64,000 bases of DNA from Przewalskia tangutica (Eukaryota > Streptophyta > Magnoliopsida > Solanales > Solanaceae): positions 90,202,790 through 90,266,789 of the forward strand of contig CM056723.1 of NCBI GenBank assembly GCA_029844215.1, in the 5' to 3' direction. Within the stretch, counting starts at the first letter, position 1. The number at the start of each line of letters is the position of its first letter. Below the pieces are notes generated by a model that was not told the DNA's origin, made no database searches, and saw only the letters and a list, made by a program, of their open reading frames with translations. Made by a program: the position numbers and the translations under genes. Shown one piece after another: positions 22,796-36,578 of the stretch.

Positions 22796-25479
22796 TGTCC
22801 TAAAATGGACTTAACATGTAGCGTTTAGATATTGACTAGGGTTAAAGAAAGATTTAGTGATTTTTGTAATAAGTGGCCGAAAATTAGAAGAAAAGAGGGG
22901 ATAAATCGGGTAGAATGTGGTATGAATTAGGGCAAAATTTCTGACTCTTGATCCATGTAAGAGAATTGATTCCTTGATCATTTCATTCCAATGTTAGGTA
23001 ATATAGACAACGACAAAACGAATGGTCATTATATGTATATTGAAATCTGAGAAAACAATGACCATACTTTATGATGAACTATTATACGCAAACCTTAATA
23101 TTTTGATTTAAAATAAATAATACATCATTCATCTTTTGTGTGAAAGAATTGTTTTTTTGAATTAACATTTTCAAGTGGTTTTAAAAATTAAAAATTATCG
23201 TACCATCGATAAATTATATTAACATTCCAAATTGATAGTTCTATGTCAAAAATAATTAAAATGGAAATAATTAGACCTTTAAATACGTAATGACATGAAA
23301 ATAAAAACAAAACTTTACAAAAAATTGACTTGTTTACATGCAATTATATATATATAACTTTATAAGACTAAGGGGGTTTATCATCTCATGTAAAGTGAAT
23401 GTAGTACGTATTATTTTTCAAGCTCAAAATATTAAAGGATTAAGTGGAATTTATATATTCATAGTTACCTGATTATAATTTCAATAGCAGTCTTTTAAGG
23501 GGGTTAAAAAACGTTTACTTCTTCCTCCACCTAATAACTCGAACCCGATCCGATTAAAATCTCCAATGAACCAATGAGAAAACCCTCAATTGCCGGAGAT
23601 CAATCCCTTTGCTCTGAAGGCGAAGAGCAATGCCGGAGACAATTCCGTCACGGCCACCCCATGGACGCCTTACAAAGATACTAGAATTGAAAATAAAATC
23701 GAGTAATAAATCAGAAACAACAGTTGATTGCCAACATCCGCATAATAAAACTCCGTTGAAGAAGTAAACTAAAGCAGTCATTGAAAAGGCTTTTCGAAGC
23801 TTGCCTCGAAATGTTCAGATTTGTGAATTTGAGTGTTAAAATCAATTGGGTGATACTAATTTTTAAGTTGGTAGCATGAATAACTATAGAATTGAAGCTT
23901 AGAACATGAGATTTTTTTTTGAAAACTTCATGAAAGCCATTAATGAATCTTAAAGCTTCAAGTTAAAAGATAAAAGAAGAGGGATTGAATCTTTGACTTG
24001 GTGGAGATAGAGATTTCTGACAGATTCGCGTCAAAATACGGGTCATATTTTTAAATTTTTGAATGGTTTAAAATTGGGCTCAAAGGTGGATGGAAGGTAT
24101 TTTATACCAATTATAATAGTTTAGGGATATTTTAGGCCTTTTCTGATTATTATAATGATAATGCAATTTTTAATCCATACCCAAATAATCTATAAAAAAA
24201 GTATTTGTTCGAAACCGCCTTAACGTAATAGGAAGGACCGCAAGATGGTTATTACTTACATGCGAGGGTTTATATTCTATCAATAAAGAATCAAATTTGT
24301 AATAGAAAAGAATCATTAGACGAAAAAAACAGGAAGAATATTTTACATTCCGCGTTCCATTTTCCCTTTGAAGAGGAGAGAAAACGCCCACCATCCTCTT
24401 ATTGGGACTAATTAGGGAATGTGGAGCAATATAGAAGCACATTACAAATTTAAAGTTTATTGGTTCTTATATTAGTTTTAAATTAATATGCAGTAGTAAT
24501 TGAATTCACAGTTAAATGTGTAATGAGTAACATATATAAAATTTCAGCAAAAGTTACTGAGTTCTCGTGAACATCACGAATGATAATATATATTTTGCAA
24601 TTTCACGGTACTTTGTTAAAATTACCAAAAGAGTATAAATATTTGAAATTGTGAAAAATTATGAAATATTATGAAAATATCATAATCCGACAGGCATTAA
24701 TGATTTCAAGTGTATACTAAATATTTTTCCATTTTTTTTTTGTTTCGATAAAGTGTTTCATACCCACTTTAATAGAGGCTTGATTGATTTTAATTTGCGT
24801 CGTAAAGTATCATATTAGAGGTAAACCATTTCTTAATAAAGGTGATTTCAATATCTAAGACTTGAAACCGAGACATCTGATTAAAATTAAAATAATACTT
24901 ACCACTCCAGCATAATCATTATTGGTTCCAATTTGTTTTCTTCATATGGCGCTAGTTAAGACATCTCATTAACATAGTATATATCTTTAGAATGTTATCT
25001 TAACTGCACGACACTGTTCTAAAATTATAAGTTACAAAACTTGAACTCGACTAAAAATCTGAACTATTTCGTAATTAAGTCATTGAATTTTAAGACTTAA
25101 AAGTTCAAAATGAAATGCATGTATTTGTGTCGAAAATAATGTTTTCTACTTTCAATAAATAACGCGAAACGTAAGACATAATTTCCTTTAGTAACTCTCT
25201 TTTCTTTATTGATATTCAACTAATTTAGTTTACTTCTTCTCGTTTTTGTTTTTTCCGTTTTGCAAGTGTTAATTAATTGTATACTTTCATTAATAATCAC
25301 AGACCATTTCGTTAATATTATACCTTCATTTTTCAAGCTAAGGTACCTATATAATCTCCTTCTTATGCAAAACATTTCATAGTACTTTCAATAAATCATA
25401 AATATAATAAGTATTATTTTAGCATTTTCATGGCTACTCAAGTATTCAGCCTCATAAAACAAAGACCACGAAAACAAAG

Positions 25480-25522
<43 letters not shown>

Positions 25523-27506
25523 CTTCTTGATGTACCATATATAGACCATATTACTGCATTACAATGAGTCTAAATTTAATATAACTAATTTTTTTGTTTA
25601 ATTATATATGCATATATAGATTTGAGCCGACAATGAATGTCATAGTGATTGGTGTTCGCCACAAAAACCTTTCATTTTTACGGCGAATGGTGATGTCACC
25701 AAAATAATTCATGTGTTTCTAGTGTCGACTGCCAGTGTTGCCACAAAATATTGTCACATTTCTTATATAATAGCTGTCGGAAGTGGAGCAGCCTATTGGT
25801 TTAGGTCCTGCGTTCAAACTCCAATTTTGTAATTTTTAAAATACCGTTAATAGAATTCTTAGCTCCTTTATTGATAAGTTTCACTTTGAAGATTAATAAT
25901 ATGTTATTTATTTTTGTTAAGTGCTAAATGTAGATGCAAAGATGAGATGCAAGTTGATGCTTGTTGTTGTTGTGGGAGTTCTAGTGCAAACTTCCTCTGC
26001 AAGGAAGCTTCTTGAGAATCCATTATTACCCAATTTACCTAACTTCAACGGTGGATTTGACCAAATCTTAGGAGGTCTTGGTGGAGGTGGCGGCGGCGGT
26101 GGTGGCGGAGGAGAAGGTAATAATGGTGGATTTGGTCTTGGCCCGGATTTGGCGAGGTCGTGGATCGGGTGCAAATAGCGATTTGGACCAATTTGTCGGC
26201 GGTCTTGTTGGTGGGGGTGGTGGGGGGGGTGGGGGAGGTGGAGGAGGAGGTAGTGATGGTGGATTTGGTTCCGGCTTTGGATATGGAGAAGGTCATGGAT
26301 CTGGTGCAAGCAGTAGCGGCAGGTGGCGGTGGAGGTGGAGGCGGTGGTGGCGGCGGAGGTGAAAATGGTGGTAGTGGTTTTGGTGTCGGAGCGGGATGGG
26401 GCCATGGTGGTGGTGGCAATTGATCGCTCGATTGCTCAAACAATTTTTTCTCTAATATAATAAGTGAAAGCAAATTAAAGTAAGTAATTTGTTATAGGAA
26501 CTTCTCTTTTCCCTTATAATTATATTAAAGATATTGTGCTATGGCCCATTGACGATGACTCTTGAACAAAACATTCAATTTTGCGGAGAATAAGTCATGT
26601 GTTTCTAATGGGACTATCCGTATTGCCACAAAATATCGTCTCATTTCTTATATAATAGTTGTGGAGCTACCTATTGGAAGGGAGTTCAAATGAATCTCCT
26701 ATGTTGAAATAATCTTGAGCAAATAGAATAAAAATGATTATATTTATATATACATAGTAACATGAATAGTTGAATTCCTTTACCACTAGAGAAATTGATT
26801 TAGGTCACGTTCAAACTCCAGTGCAACATTTTGTAGTTTTAAAATCCTTTTGATAGAATTCTTAGCTCCTTTATTGATAAGTTTCACTTTGAAGACTAAC
26901 AATATGCTATTTATTTTTAATGCAAGATTAATGACTCTTCTTCTTATTAAGATAGCAGGTTAACTAAGATATTCTATATTCCGGTTAGGATATATAAAAA
27001 CTCAACTTTATGCAGAAATCTTCTATATTTCTATGATATATTTTACTACACAGAAGGATTAAGAACAATAACCTTAAACACTACACAAGTATCGGGGTAC
27101 TTTCGTCCGCGATTTTAACCTATGTCTAGACAATTATAGCATATTCAAATCTCTCTTCTCAGATCTCGATTCGAAGTCATATAAGTTATGACAATTAATG
27201 ACCAGTTAAGTATCAAACAATCAATACAAATTGAATAGATCTTAAACAGATGAAGAAGGAATCACTAACAATGCATTAACTTATGAAAAGAGTTTCATGT
27301 TGATTCGATGGAAAACCCTAATAAAGAAATTATCTCCTAGACATTGTCATGCTAAGAAAACTAATTGTCTTCAACATAAACTGAATTAAATAAAAGAAAG
27401 AGAAAAGAACTTGAATGTAGAAGTCTCTAATCTTGTTCTAGCCTCCGTTCTTCGCCTCCAAAGTATGATCCTTCATGAGATATGCCTCGCGGGGCTTTAT
27501 ACCACA
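22312..27506 (+). repeat. Tandem unit 4
   Basis: Same layout. It shares several unusual variants with unit 6 (TACATGCGAGGG near 24256 and 44385, TTTACATTCC near 24341 and 44469, CCCACTTTAATAG near 24764 and 44894), so units 4 and 6 form a subtype. Many small C/G-site differences from units 1-3. The spacer 23800-25640 has no recognisable gene. Confidence 0.85.
25942..26423 (+). pseudogene. Glycine-rich protein, copy 4 (frameshifted)
   Basis: The N-terminus through the first poly-Gly run matches copy 1. The frame then shifts around 26130-26155 (TTGGCCCGGATTTGGCGAGG replaces the GAGFGFGEG coding stretch) and stops at 26178. The remaining modules and the GWGHGGGGN end are still present in other frames up to 26423, with a further shift near 26320. 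All changes fall in C/G-rich text, so this may be a real pseudogene or a consensus error. Confidence 0.65.
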
Positions 27507-27985
27507 AAAATTACCAAAATAGACCTCTTTGCCTCGTAGAATTTTTAGGTTTTTCGCCCGTCGGCGCGACGCTAATTCCTTCGATGGTTATTGCCTCTCG
27601 AGCGCCACGACGCTTCCTCCGGCGACGCGACGCTAATTCCTTCGATGGTTACTAGCTCGAGCGCGCGGTTCTTGCCTTTATCGCGCGACTCTTGCCTCTA
27701 TGCGTCGCGGCTCTTAATCCGAGCAACTTATGCACATTTTCTTTGTAGACCAGAAGTCGACCATGTAGTTTTGTTTAAAATTTTTTTCGAGCTTTCCAGG
27801 CCTTCTTTGACCGCTTTCTTGGAACTCAATGTGCATTTTGGGCCTCCATACTCCTATTTTTCTTTGAATTTGCCTCAAACCTTATGAATCGCTTAAAACC
27901 TGAAAACACTACACAAAACGCATAATACTGCACAAAACAACTAAAAGGGACATAAAAGACTCCCTAAAGAAGACTCTAAAATTGT
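26950..27985 (-). repeat. Diverged Athila-like LTR relic at the unit 4/5 junction
   Basis: Copy of the relic with dense small indels confined to its GC-rich part (27480-27770), for example the GACCAGAAGTCGACC stretch where others read GACCCCGAGGGGTCGACC. Confidence 0.5.
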
Positions 27986-28166
27986 CCTAAAATGGACTTA
28001 ACATGTAGCGTTTAGATATCGACTAGGGTTAAAGAAAGATTTAGGGATTTTTGTAATAAGTGGCCGAAAATTAGAAGAAAAGAGGGGATAAATCGGGTAG
28101 AATGTGGTATGAATTAGGGCAAAATTTCTGACTCTTGATCCATGTAAGGGAATTGATTCATTGATC

Positions 28167-28171
28167 ATTTC
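28167..28171. other. Target-site duplication, left copy (ATTTC)
   Basis: ATTTC directly before the LTR start TGTTAGTGTT, matched at 37896-37900. The empty site in other tandem units has it once. Confidence 0.9.
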
Positions 28172-29097
28172 TGTTAGTGTTAGGTTCTGTGTCCTAACAT
28201 TTTCCGTAACATGTCTCCTTTTGGTGATTAAGTAAAAACAGGAAAATGTCATCCCAAATGTCGTGACATCTGAGAGGACATTTCTGGCAAAAGTTTTGCC
28301 TATCTTCACGGCGGTCTGGTGAGAAGATTTTATCACGTGAATGTTTGGCTTGGTTAGGAGCTAAGGGAAACACGATAATACTTAACAAGACCAAGTCGAG
28401 GAGAGTGCATGCGGAAGGAGCATTCTCGGGAAGACAAAGTCAAATCGGTGAGAGTTTTAAGGGTGAAGAACGGCTCAACCAACCCTATTCTCAAACTCCA
28501 CGAGAATCAAGGAGCCTCTGGGTGAACTCTCCACTATAAATAGAGGTTCACTCCAAGGTTTTAATATCCAGTTTTGCAGAACAAAATTCAGATCCGAGGC
28601 GTCTCAAATATTGCCTCAAACACAATGGATCGAGCGACTGTTTTTGTGATTACACTTGTTCAAAATTACAATTGCTTTCTTAGATCTATAAGTGTTCTTT
28701 CAACTCAAAGCAATTGTAATAGGGTGTTTTTCACTTCTATTTTAGATAGATTTTTGGGCTTAGAAGTTAGAATTTAACTTCTTTTAATCCCTTTTGTTTT
28801 ACGGATTACTATTCATTCTCAAGGGATTTGTAAGATTGTATAATTTTTATACAATAAATTTTTGGTCATGAGACCACTATAAGTTATATACAATTATATA
28901 ACTTATGAAAAACAATCTTGGGTGTCCTTGATTTATTTCATTGCATCTTAAACTCGGTTTTAGTTCTGCGTTTTTGTTAATGTTCGATTCGTATGCGAGA
29001 ACATTTTTGGGAACATTCCTTACTGTCTTTAAGTTTACCTCTGTTCTTCTTTGCTGAAATTATTTATTCCATAGTTTAAGTTCGATAACCCCTTTCA
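28172..29097 (+). repeat. Copia 5' LTR (926 bp)
   Basis: Begins TGTTAGTGTTAGG and ends ACCCCTTTCA. TATA box (TATAAATA) at 28535-28542. It is 24 bp shorter than the 3' LTR. Differences cluster at CAG/CTG and C-rich sites, whereas the AT-rich end (28760-28960) is almost identical. Confidence 0.9.
28535..28542 (+). promoter_or_regulatory. TATA box of the copia LTR
   Basis: CACTATAAATAGAGG context, identical at 37324-37331 in the 3' LTR. This is the expected U3 promoter position. Confidence 0.65.
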
Positions 29098-29099
29098 AT

Positions 29100-29111
29100 T
29101 GGTATCAGAGC
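29100..29111 (+). other. Primer binding site, initiator tRNA-Met
   Basis: TGGTATCAGAGC two bases after the 5' LTR. This is the standard copia primer site, complementary to the 3' end of plant tRNA-iMet. Confidence 0.92.
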
Positions 29112-29153
29112 CTACACTTGACATAATAAGTGCTAAGGTCCTTTTACTTAACT

Positions 29154-32100
29154 ATGGATCCGGGTAATCCAAATATTGGTAGACTTCCTATTTTAGATGG
29201 ATCAAACTATCCTTATTGGAAGATTCGCCTCGTTCTCACATCAAATCCATTGATGTTAGAGCATGGAGATCTATTACAAATGGATACCTGTTCTATGCTT
29301 CCAGGACGAGGAAGGCGACATTTTGGTCAAGCCTGAGGCCGAATGGACTTTCGAAGAAACTAATAGTGCAGGCTTCAACGAAAAGGCACTAAATGCTATT
29401 TTCGGATGGGTTGATCTTTATATGTTCAAGCTCATCCAAAATTGCTCTCTTGCGAGGATGCTTGGGATACTTTACAAACTCATTGTGAAGGTAGCTCGAG
29501 TGTTAAACGAAGCTTCGCATGCTCGTGAGTAAGTATGAGCGTTTAAGGATGGAGGAATCGGAGGATATTAAAACCTATTTTGAAAAGTTGATTGATATCT
29601 CTAATGAATGTCAAGTTCTTGGTTCTCCATTGACCAACAATCAACTTGTTGAAAAAGCCTTCGATCTCTTCTGAAAAGTTCAACATTAAGATGCATGCGA
29701 TTGAAGAAGCACACAACCTTGCCTGATGGACCTACATACTTTAATGAGCATTCTCAAAACATATGAGATGAACATTGAAAATCAAAGGTCTTTATACAAA
29801 GGCAAGGATGTTGCCCTTCAAGCAAAATCCTAGAGGCAGTTAATGAAGAGGATGAAACACTTGAAGAAATTGGGGATGGTGTCAGCGTTGCTCTTCTTAC
29901 TGCGTAGGTTCAATACGATGCTAAGAAGATTCAACGAAGATAAGAATAAATCTAAGTCTAAAGAGCACCAAAACCAGGACTCAATCCACGAATTACCAAG
30001 AATTTTCCCACCGCACAAAAAGGCAATCAACTTAGGAGAATAAATTACGACCGAACGAGGTTCGATCTGCGACTCGGCGGCATTCAATGTCATGCCTGCT
30101 CGGGATGGGGCCATTATGCCAACGAGTGTGCAAACACTCTAAGAAAGGTTGGCAAAAGTCTATGGATTTCCCTAAGTGATGATGAAGGTGAAGGGGAAGA
30201 GAATCTGAGAAATAGAGTCACAAGCAATCGTACTTTGTTTTTGAACATTCTGTCGGATGATGAAGGTTTAGTCGATGTGATACACTAAATGTCATGACAT
30301 TTCCGGGAACATCAATGTAACATCTGCGAATCTGACAACAATGTATGAGTTTTTAATTCTTGGATGTCAATTTACGTGGTTTTATTTCAAAATGATTCTA
30401 AACCTGAGACTCAAGAAGACTCTAAGGATAATATGATTAAGGAATTGCAAGCCCTTTGCAAGGACTTAATCATTGAATCTAATCAACTTGAATCAAAGGT
30501 GAAAACTCTAACTCGTGAGAATGCAGATTTGATAAGTACCATTACATTGGAAGTGACTCTTACCAAAAAAGATCTTGAATTCGGAAAGATAAGTACAAAG
30601 TTAGATCTGGCCGAAGCAACCTTCAAAAAGCTTAACACAGGCACCTCCAAATTAGATGAAATCCTTAGTATTAGTCAACCTCAATGTCTTTGGTTTGGGC
30701 TACAAGAATCCTATCAATACATTATGCTCCAACTTGTTTGTTTAAAATGGGGAAATGAACCGTAAGAAGGGTAGCAACTATGTGTGCAATTATTGTAATA
30801 AATCTGGCCATTTAAAACCTTTTTGCTTTAAGTTACTAAAACTCGAGAAAGAAAAGGTCTTCAGAATCTTTGTCAGAACTTGAGACAGACTCTAAGAGAC
30901 TCCTCTATCTACAAAAATCGTAAGGTAACAAAAAGGTTTGGGTTCCCATCAAGAAAACAAGTTGTAATGTAGCCATAGCGCGCTAAGGACCAATATCTAC
31001 GGATCGTGGTACTTTGGCGGTCTGTTCCGCCATATATGATAGGAACAAAAGACGGTCTAAAGAACTACGAAGCTCTAAATGGAGGAAATGTTACATATGG
31101 AGGAGGTGAAAAGAGTAAGATAATAGGAAGAGGAACTGTTAATGTCCCTGGAATTCCAGCACTAAATAATGTCTTGCACGTTGATGGTCTGATGGCTAAC
31201 CTAATTAGTATAAGCCAACTGTGTGATGACAAATTAGAGGTAAGCTTCTATAAAAATGCATGTACAGTGTATGATGAAACTAACAAATGCATAATGACAT
31301 GTACAAGAACAAGTGATAATTGTTATCTTGTCGGAGAACATAAGGTATGTAATAGTGTTAGGACTGATGACACAACATTGTGGCATCAAAAACTAGGACA
31401 TGTCAATTATCGCAACCTTAGAAAATTGATATCTTATGAGGCGGTAAAAGGCATTCCTAAACTAAGTCCTATGAGTGAAACCGTGGTGTGTGAAGATTGC
31501 CTCAAAGGTAAGCAAACCGTGTCCTCACAAAGTTGTTGAGTGATGGACATTTCTCAGGTACGTCTCATTGCTTTCAACTTTTACATATGGATCTTATGGG
31601 TCCAATCGAGGTAGATAGCCTAGGAGGCATGAGGTACTCCTTTGTGATTGTAGATGACTTTTCAAGATACTCTTGGATATTCTTTTTGAAAGAAAAGTCT
31701 CAAACGTTTGACATGTTTAGAATATTGTACTCTAGAATTAGAAATCTATATCATTCCTCTATTTTTCGGATAAGATCTGATCATGGAAAGGAGTTTGAAA
31801 ATAATCAATTTTCTACATTTTGTGAGAAAAAAGGTATTTTTCATGAATTTTCTGCTCCCAAAACCCTGACAAAATGGTGTGAGAGGAAGAATAGAACCTT
31901 ACAAGAAATGGCTAGAGTCATGCTAAGTTCTAAAAAGCGTCAAACGTTTTTGGCGAAGCCCTAAACACTGCAAGTCACATCTACAATAGAGTCTATCTTA
32001 GACCAGGAACAAAATGACACCTATGAGATCTTGAATGGAAAGAAACCAAATCTACACTACTTTCATGTTTTGGGTGTGTATGCTATGTTCTAAATGATAG

Positions 32101-34103
32101 AGATAATCGAGCAAAGTTTGACTCTAAGAGTGATAAGGGAATTTTCATAGGCTATTCTCAAAATAGTCATACTTAGAGTGTACAATCTTGAACCAAATCC
32201 GTACAAGAATCATTAACATTGTTTTTGATGAAAATGCAGATTATGCGGGAAATACACGATGTGAGATCTTTGTCGTAACAATACGGGAGGCGGACCACGA
32301 GAAAATGCAGAAGTTACACCAAATGTAACAACATCTGCAGCACACATGGCGAAGATGAGAACACTGCAGGTTCTGATGAGGATTACGGCCCGAACTTCGT
32401 GATTCGATGCGCAGGATCCTCATCCGTAATCGAAGAAACCATCCCACTGAACAGGTAATAGGAGAAGTATTCGAAGGAATAAAAACAAGGAGAAAAGAGC
32501 CAAAAAATTACCGAGACATGGTGAAGTATGCGTGTATGTCCACCATACATCACAAGGTAAGTCAATCTTGCTATGTTTCTACTTTGGAACCTAAAAACAT
32601 TAATGAAGCACTAAAAGACAGTTGGTGGATACAAGCCATGCAAGATGAACTAGAACAGTTCACCAGAAATGAGGTTTGGGATCTAGTTCCTCGCTCTGAT
32701 GAGACTAATGTAATAGGAACTAAATGAATCTTTAAGAATAAATCTGACGAATCTGGAACTATTATTAGAAATAAAGCTAGACTAGTGGCTCAAGGATACT
32801 CTCAAGTCAAAGGTATCGACTATGATGAAACCTTTGCTCCAGTAGCTAGAATTGAATCAATTAGATTATTACTTGTCATAGCTTGTTGTTTTAAGATAAC
32901 TCTTCACCAAATGGATGTGAAAGGTGCCTTTTTGAACGGTTATATTGATAAGGAGATATATGTTGAACAACCCAAAGGATTTGAAGATCCTCACCATCCA
33001 CAACATGTATACAGGTTAAAAAAGGCCTTGTATGGACTAAAACAAGCTCCACGTGCATGGTATGGTCGTTTAACTCAATTCCTTCTTGAATTTGGTTTCC
33101 AACGTGGTGTAGCTGATTGTACTTTATTTATAAAACACCATGGATCAGATATGGTTATTGCTCAAATCTATGTAGATGACATAGTTTTTGGTTCGACTTC
33201 AATGTCTCATCTTAAGACTTTTGTCGAAGCTATGTCCTCAATATTCAAAATGAGCATGATAGGGGAACTAACCTTTTTCTTAGGCTTACAGATAAAACAA
33301 AATGAGGAGGGTATCTTCATTTCACAAAGCAAATATGCCAAGAACCTGGTTAAAAAGTTTGGATTGGAGAACGCATAAACACGTGAAGACTCAGATGGGA
33401 TCAACCTGGACTATATCCAAAGATGATGTTGGGGAGAATGTTGACCCAACTTTATAGATCTATGATAGGTAGTCTTTTGTATCTCACATGAGTCGTCCAG
33501 ATCTTATGTTTAGTGTTTGTGTGTGTGCACGATTCCAAGCATGCCCTAAAATTTCCCACTTAAATGCTGTCAAACGTGTCATAAGATATGTTGCCGGCAC
33601 ATGTGAGTTGGGAATTTGGTATTTCAAAGACAATCCTAATCTAATAGGATATAGTGGCCGGATTGAAGTGAGGATGTGGAAGATAGAAAAGTACTAGTGG
33701 AGGATGTTTTTACCTTGGCAATAACTTAGTTTCTGATACGATCGTAAACAAAACTGTGTCTCACTCTCAACTGTTGAATCTGAATATGTAGCAGCGGGGA
33801 GTTGTTGCTCTCAATTAATATGGCTAAGACATATGTTAGACGATTATGGTGTTTCAAAAAATATCTTAGTTTTGTACTGTGATAATATGAGTGCCATCAA
33901 CATATCTAAAAATCCGGTTCAGCACTCTCGTACAAAACATATAGATATAAGACATCACTTTCTTCGAGACTTGGTTGAAAAAGCGGCTAGTTAGAATCGA
34001 TTATGTTGACACTTCTCATCAACTAGCTGATATTTTTACAAAAGCTTTAGATCATGAGAGGTTTTCAAACTTGAAAAACTCTCTCGGTCTCTGTTCAATA
34101 TAA
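29154..34103 (+). pseudogene. Copia gag-pol polyprotein, multiply frameshifted
   Basis: Starts at ATG 29154 (MDPGNPNIGRLPILDGSNYP, the gag opening). Domains in order: Gag with zinc knuckle CHACSGWGHYANEC (about 30089-30130); a second knuckle CNYCNKSGHLKPFC (30785-30826); a protease region near 31000 where the expected Asp-Ser-Gly site is not readable; pre-integrase with LWHQKLGHVNYRNL and CEDCLKGK (31006-31539); integrase core (31533-31964) with HMDLMGP and RSDHGKEFE, but with the region around the catalytic Glu altered; RT (32407-33378) with QMDVKGAFLNG and the catalytic YVDD; RNase H (about 33690-34000); and a terminal ADIFTKALD block ending at 34103. An in-frame TGA at 32725-32727 stands where RT relatives have Trp. 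Several frameshifts separate the blocks. Protein from it is not expected as written. Confidence 0.85.
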
Positions 34104-34844
34104 AAAGTAACAACTATTGGGTGTGTTATCGAAATGTCACGACATTTGTGGTAACATTCATCCAGTGTAAAATCTGGAACTGCATCTTTTCAGTAAATGT
34201 TAAAGTTGTTTTGTGTTTCTAACGGGTCATGACTTCTCAAAGGAACACCTTTCTTAAAATGATACCGTTCTCTGCGATGATATAAAAATCATAAAAAGGG
34301 AGTATCAAAAAATAAGGCAAAGCCTTAAATTCCTCGGCAATTGTAAAATGTTGGGCAAAGCCCTCAAAATTGATACCGTTCCTATTCTATAGGAGTATCA
34401 ACATACTTTATATCATGATAGACACAAGATCTTATCTATTTGGACTCAATATACATTGTTCCACTAATTTAGAGACAAAACTCTATAAAGTGTCTTGTTT
34501 AGTTGCTAAATCATTCTATGAGAAAATGACTCGTGTTACACAAAATGTGCTAAACATTTACGATAACACTCAGATTCAGATTTTTCAAAAGACGTGTGTC
34601 GATTAATGTTGAGTTGGTTTTTGTTGAAAAATTTCTCTTGGTTTTGATGTCTATTTTGAAACAACCTCTAAACCTTAGGAACTAGTCTTTGTATAGAATT
34701 TAAACACTTATGTAGATAGTTTTTGCCAAGTGTATAAATACCCATTCACTAAATACTAATTCTCACTTCCAAAGAAACTCCCTCCAAGAAACAACAACAA
34801 AAAAAAAAAAAAGGCGGGAACGAAATTTTAGCTCATTACCCACA
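34104..34844 (+). other. Spacer between pol and the extra ORF
   Basis: Non-coding. It opens with the AAATGTCACGACATTT near-palindrome (34132-34147), contains a repeated TGATACCGTTC word (34260 and 34371) near GAGTATCA, and ends with a 15-bp A-run (about 34798-34812). No ORF with a recognisable domain. Confidence 0.5.
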
Positions 34845-36578
34845 ATGAATCCCTCGCACAACACATCTCCCTCACAAACCTCTCCCATTCCCGTAACCTC
34901 CGAAAACCCTAACTTCACATTCTCTTCTTCCCTTTCTCTCCAATGGATGTCTCACCCATGTCACGAAAATGTCACCACGGTCCTGCACTCCCCGATGAGC
35001 ACAAGTCCACCATTGTGCACAGTTTGGTGATAAGTGTCTTCAAGAACCTCTTGAAATCGCTATCCGGGGAGACAAACAATCCTATCAACTTAGAGAAACC
35101 CGGATGTTTAGTCCTCCCAAAGAAGGACAAATCAAGCAACTTTTCCCACTCGCGGTCGGTCAGAAACTTTGAGAAGGCCTTTGGCGATGGTGAATCCTCC
35201 ACCAAAGGAAGAAATCAACGACTCCTCCTCTTCAAGCTCGGTCTCGATTCGAGAGAAGACTCGTTCGGTTGAGTCCCAACACGAATCTCTGCTTCACCTT
35301 CCTTCACAAATCTGCCAGAATCCAGTGAGGAAGATGAGATTCCAGACGACACCCCTCTGAAGAAGTTTTATTTCAAGAAATCTGGTCATGCCTCAGGGGA
35401 AACAAAATCATCATCAACCCCTCAAGATGTCACTGAAAATGTTGTGACATCTTCTGAGTCATCTTCAGATTCCAGTGTCCGAGGTCTAACAAGCAGTAGC
35501 TCTGAATCTGCGTCTGAGGTAACCTCTTTCTCTCCCAAGTTTTTAACAGCCAATCACTCAAAACATTGGTCTTGGTTCAACGGTCGAGCCATTCGAACCG
35601 AGAAGGTGTTGGACATTGCGTCTTGTAGTAGCCATGGTCTGGTGGATTTCTTCACTTCAAGAAATCTACTAGACTCGGTAAATAACAAATGTCCTTATGT
35701 AGACAAGGTAGTGAAGTTATTTTATGCAAATCTAACAAATAAAATAGAAACCCAAGTGAAACACTTTGGGAAAGTGTTTCTCTATAACAAATTTTATGAC
35801 TTCACACCGACTACAATTAACCAATGTTTGAATAGAGTGAATGATGATGAGAGGCGAGAAGAAGTGATAAATGACAGGATGAGGTGATTTTATACCTCAC
35901 GGTGGAGTTGTGAAGAAATGGGTCTCAAGGTGTCCAACCTCCAAACTCATTGCCTTATTTCTTTGTTTTGCACAAGTTAATGATACACAATTGGTTGTGC
36001 TCTTTGAACAAATCAATTGTAACATTTGAACAAGCATTGTTCCTATACAAAATAGGAAAAGGTTTTAGTGTTGATATAGGAAAAACAATCTTTCAGCAGT
36101 TGTAAATATGGCGTAAAAGGACAGTATCATCCTTCCTTTCCTCATTGATCTTTAAGGTACTAACCTCACAGGATTCCAAGCCCCTAGCGAGGATCTGCTC
36201 TGGAAAGAACCTGAAGTATATGTTGTTAATCAGACGATCCTAAAGAGCAAGAGCAGAGTCATTGATCTTCCATGGACGAATACAGCTGGAAGTGCTAGTG
36301 TTACCAGAAATGTCCCAGACATCTCCGGTAACATCTCACAGTCGTCCTTGACAACTGCTTGGCTGGTGCAAGAGATTGCAAAGCTCAATGCCCAGATCGC
36401 AGGAGTGGACCAGGTACGAAAAGCCCTGGTGGAAGCTAGGGAACGTTACCTATTTTTGCTTTCTTCCCAAAAAGGGAGATGGAGTGCAGTCGAGGAGCAA
36501 GCGGCGGTGAATGCTCAAACCAGAGGGGATCTTGATACAGGGGGAGATGAAACCAGAAGACATCTGGAGATGAAATAG
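34845..36578 (+). pseudogene. Extra 3' ORF of the SIRE-like element (env-like in the literature), broken
   Basis: A coding-like region after pol, opening at ATG 34845 (MNPSHNTSPSQTSP, Ser/Thr/Pro-rich) and broken by frameshifts. The longest open piece (35444-35887) starts Ser-rich and continues with KHWSWFNGRAIRTEKVLDI and FFTSRNLL. The last piece (36348-36578) has a helical, coiled-coil-like stretch (AWLVQEIAKLNAQIAGVDQV). SIRE/Maximus elements commonly carry such an ORF after RNase H, often called env-like. I see no convincing signal peptide or transmembrane segment here, so that label is only by position and family. Confidence 0.6.

Noticed and set aside
24170..24442. 90-aa minus-strand ORF in unit 4
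   Set aside because: Open only because of local indels. The same region is closed or different in most other units.
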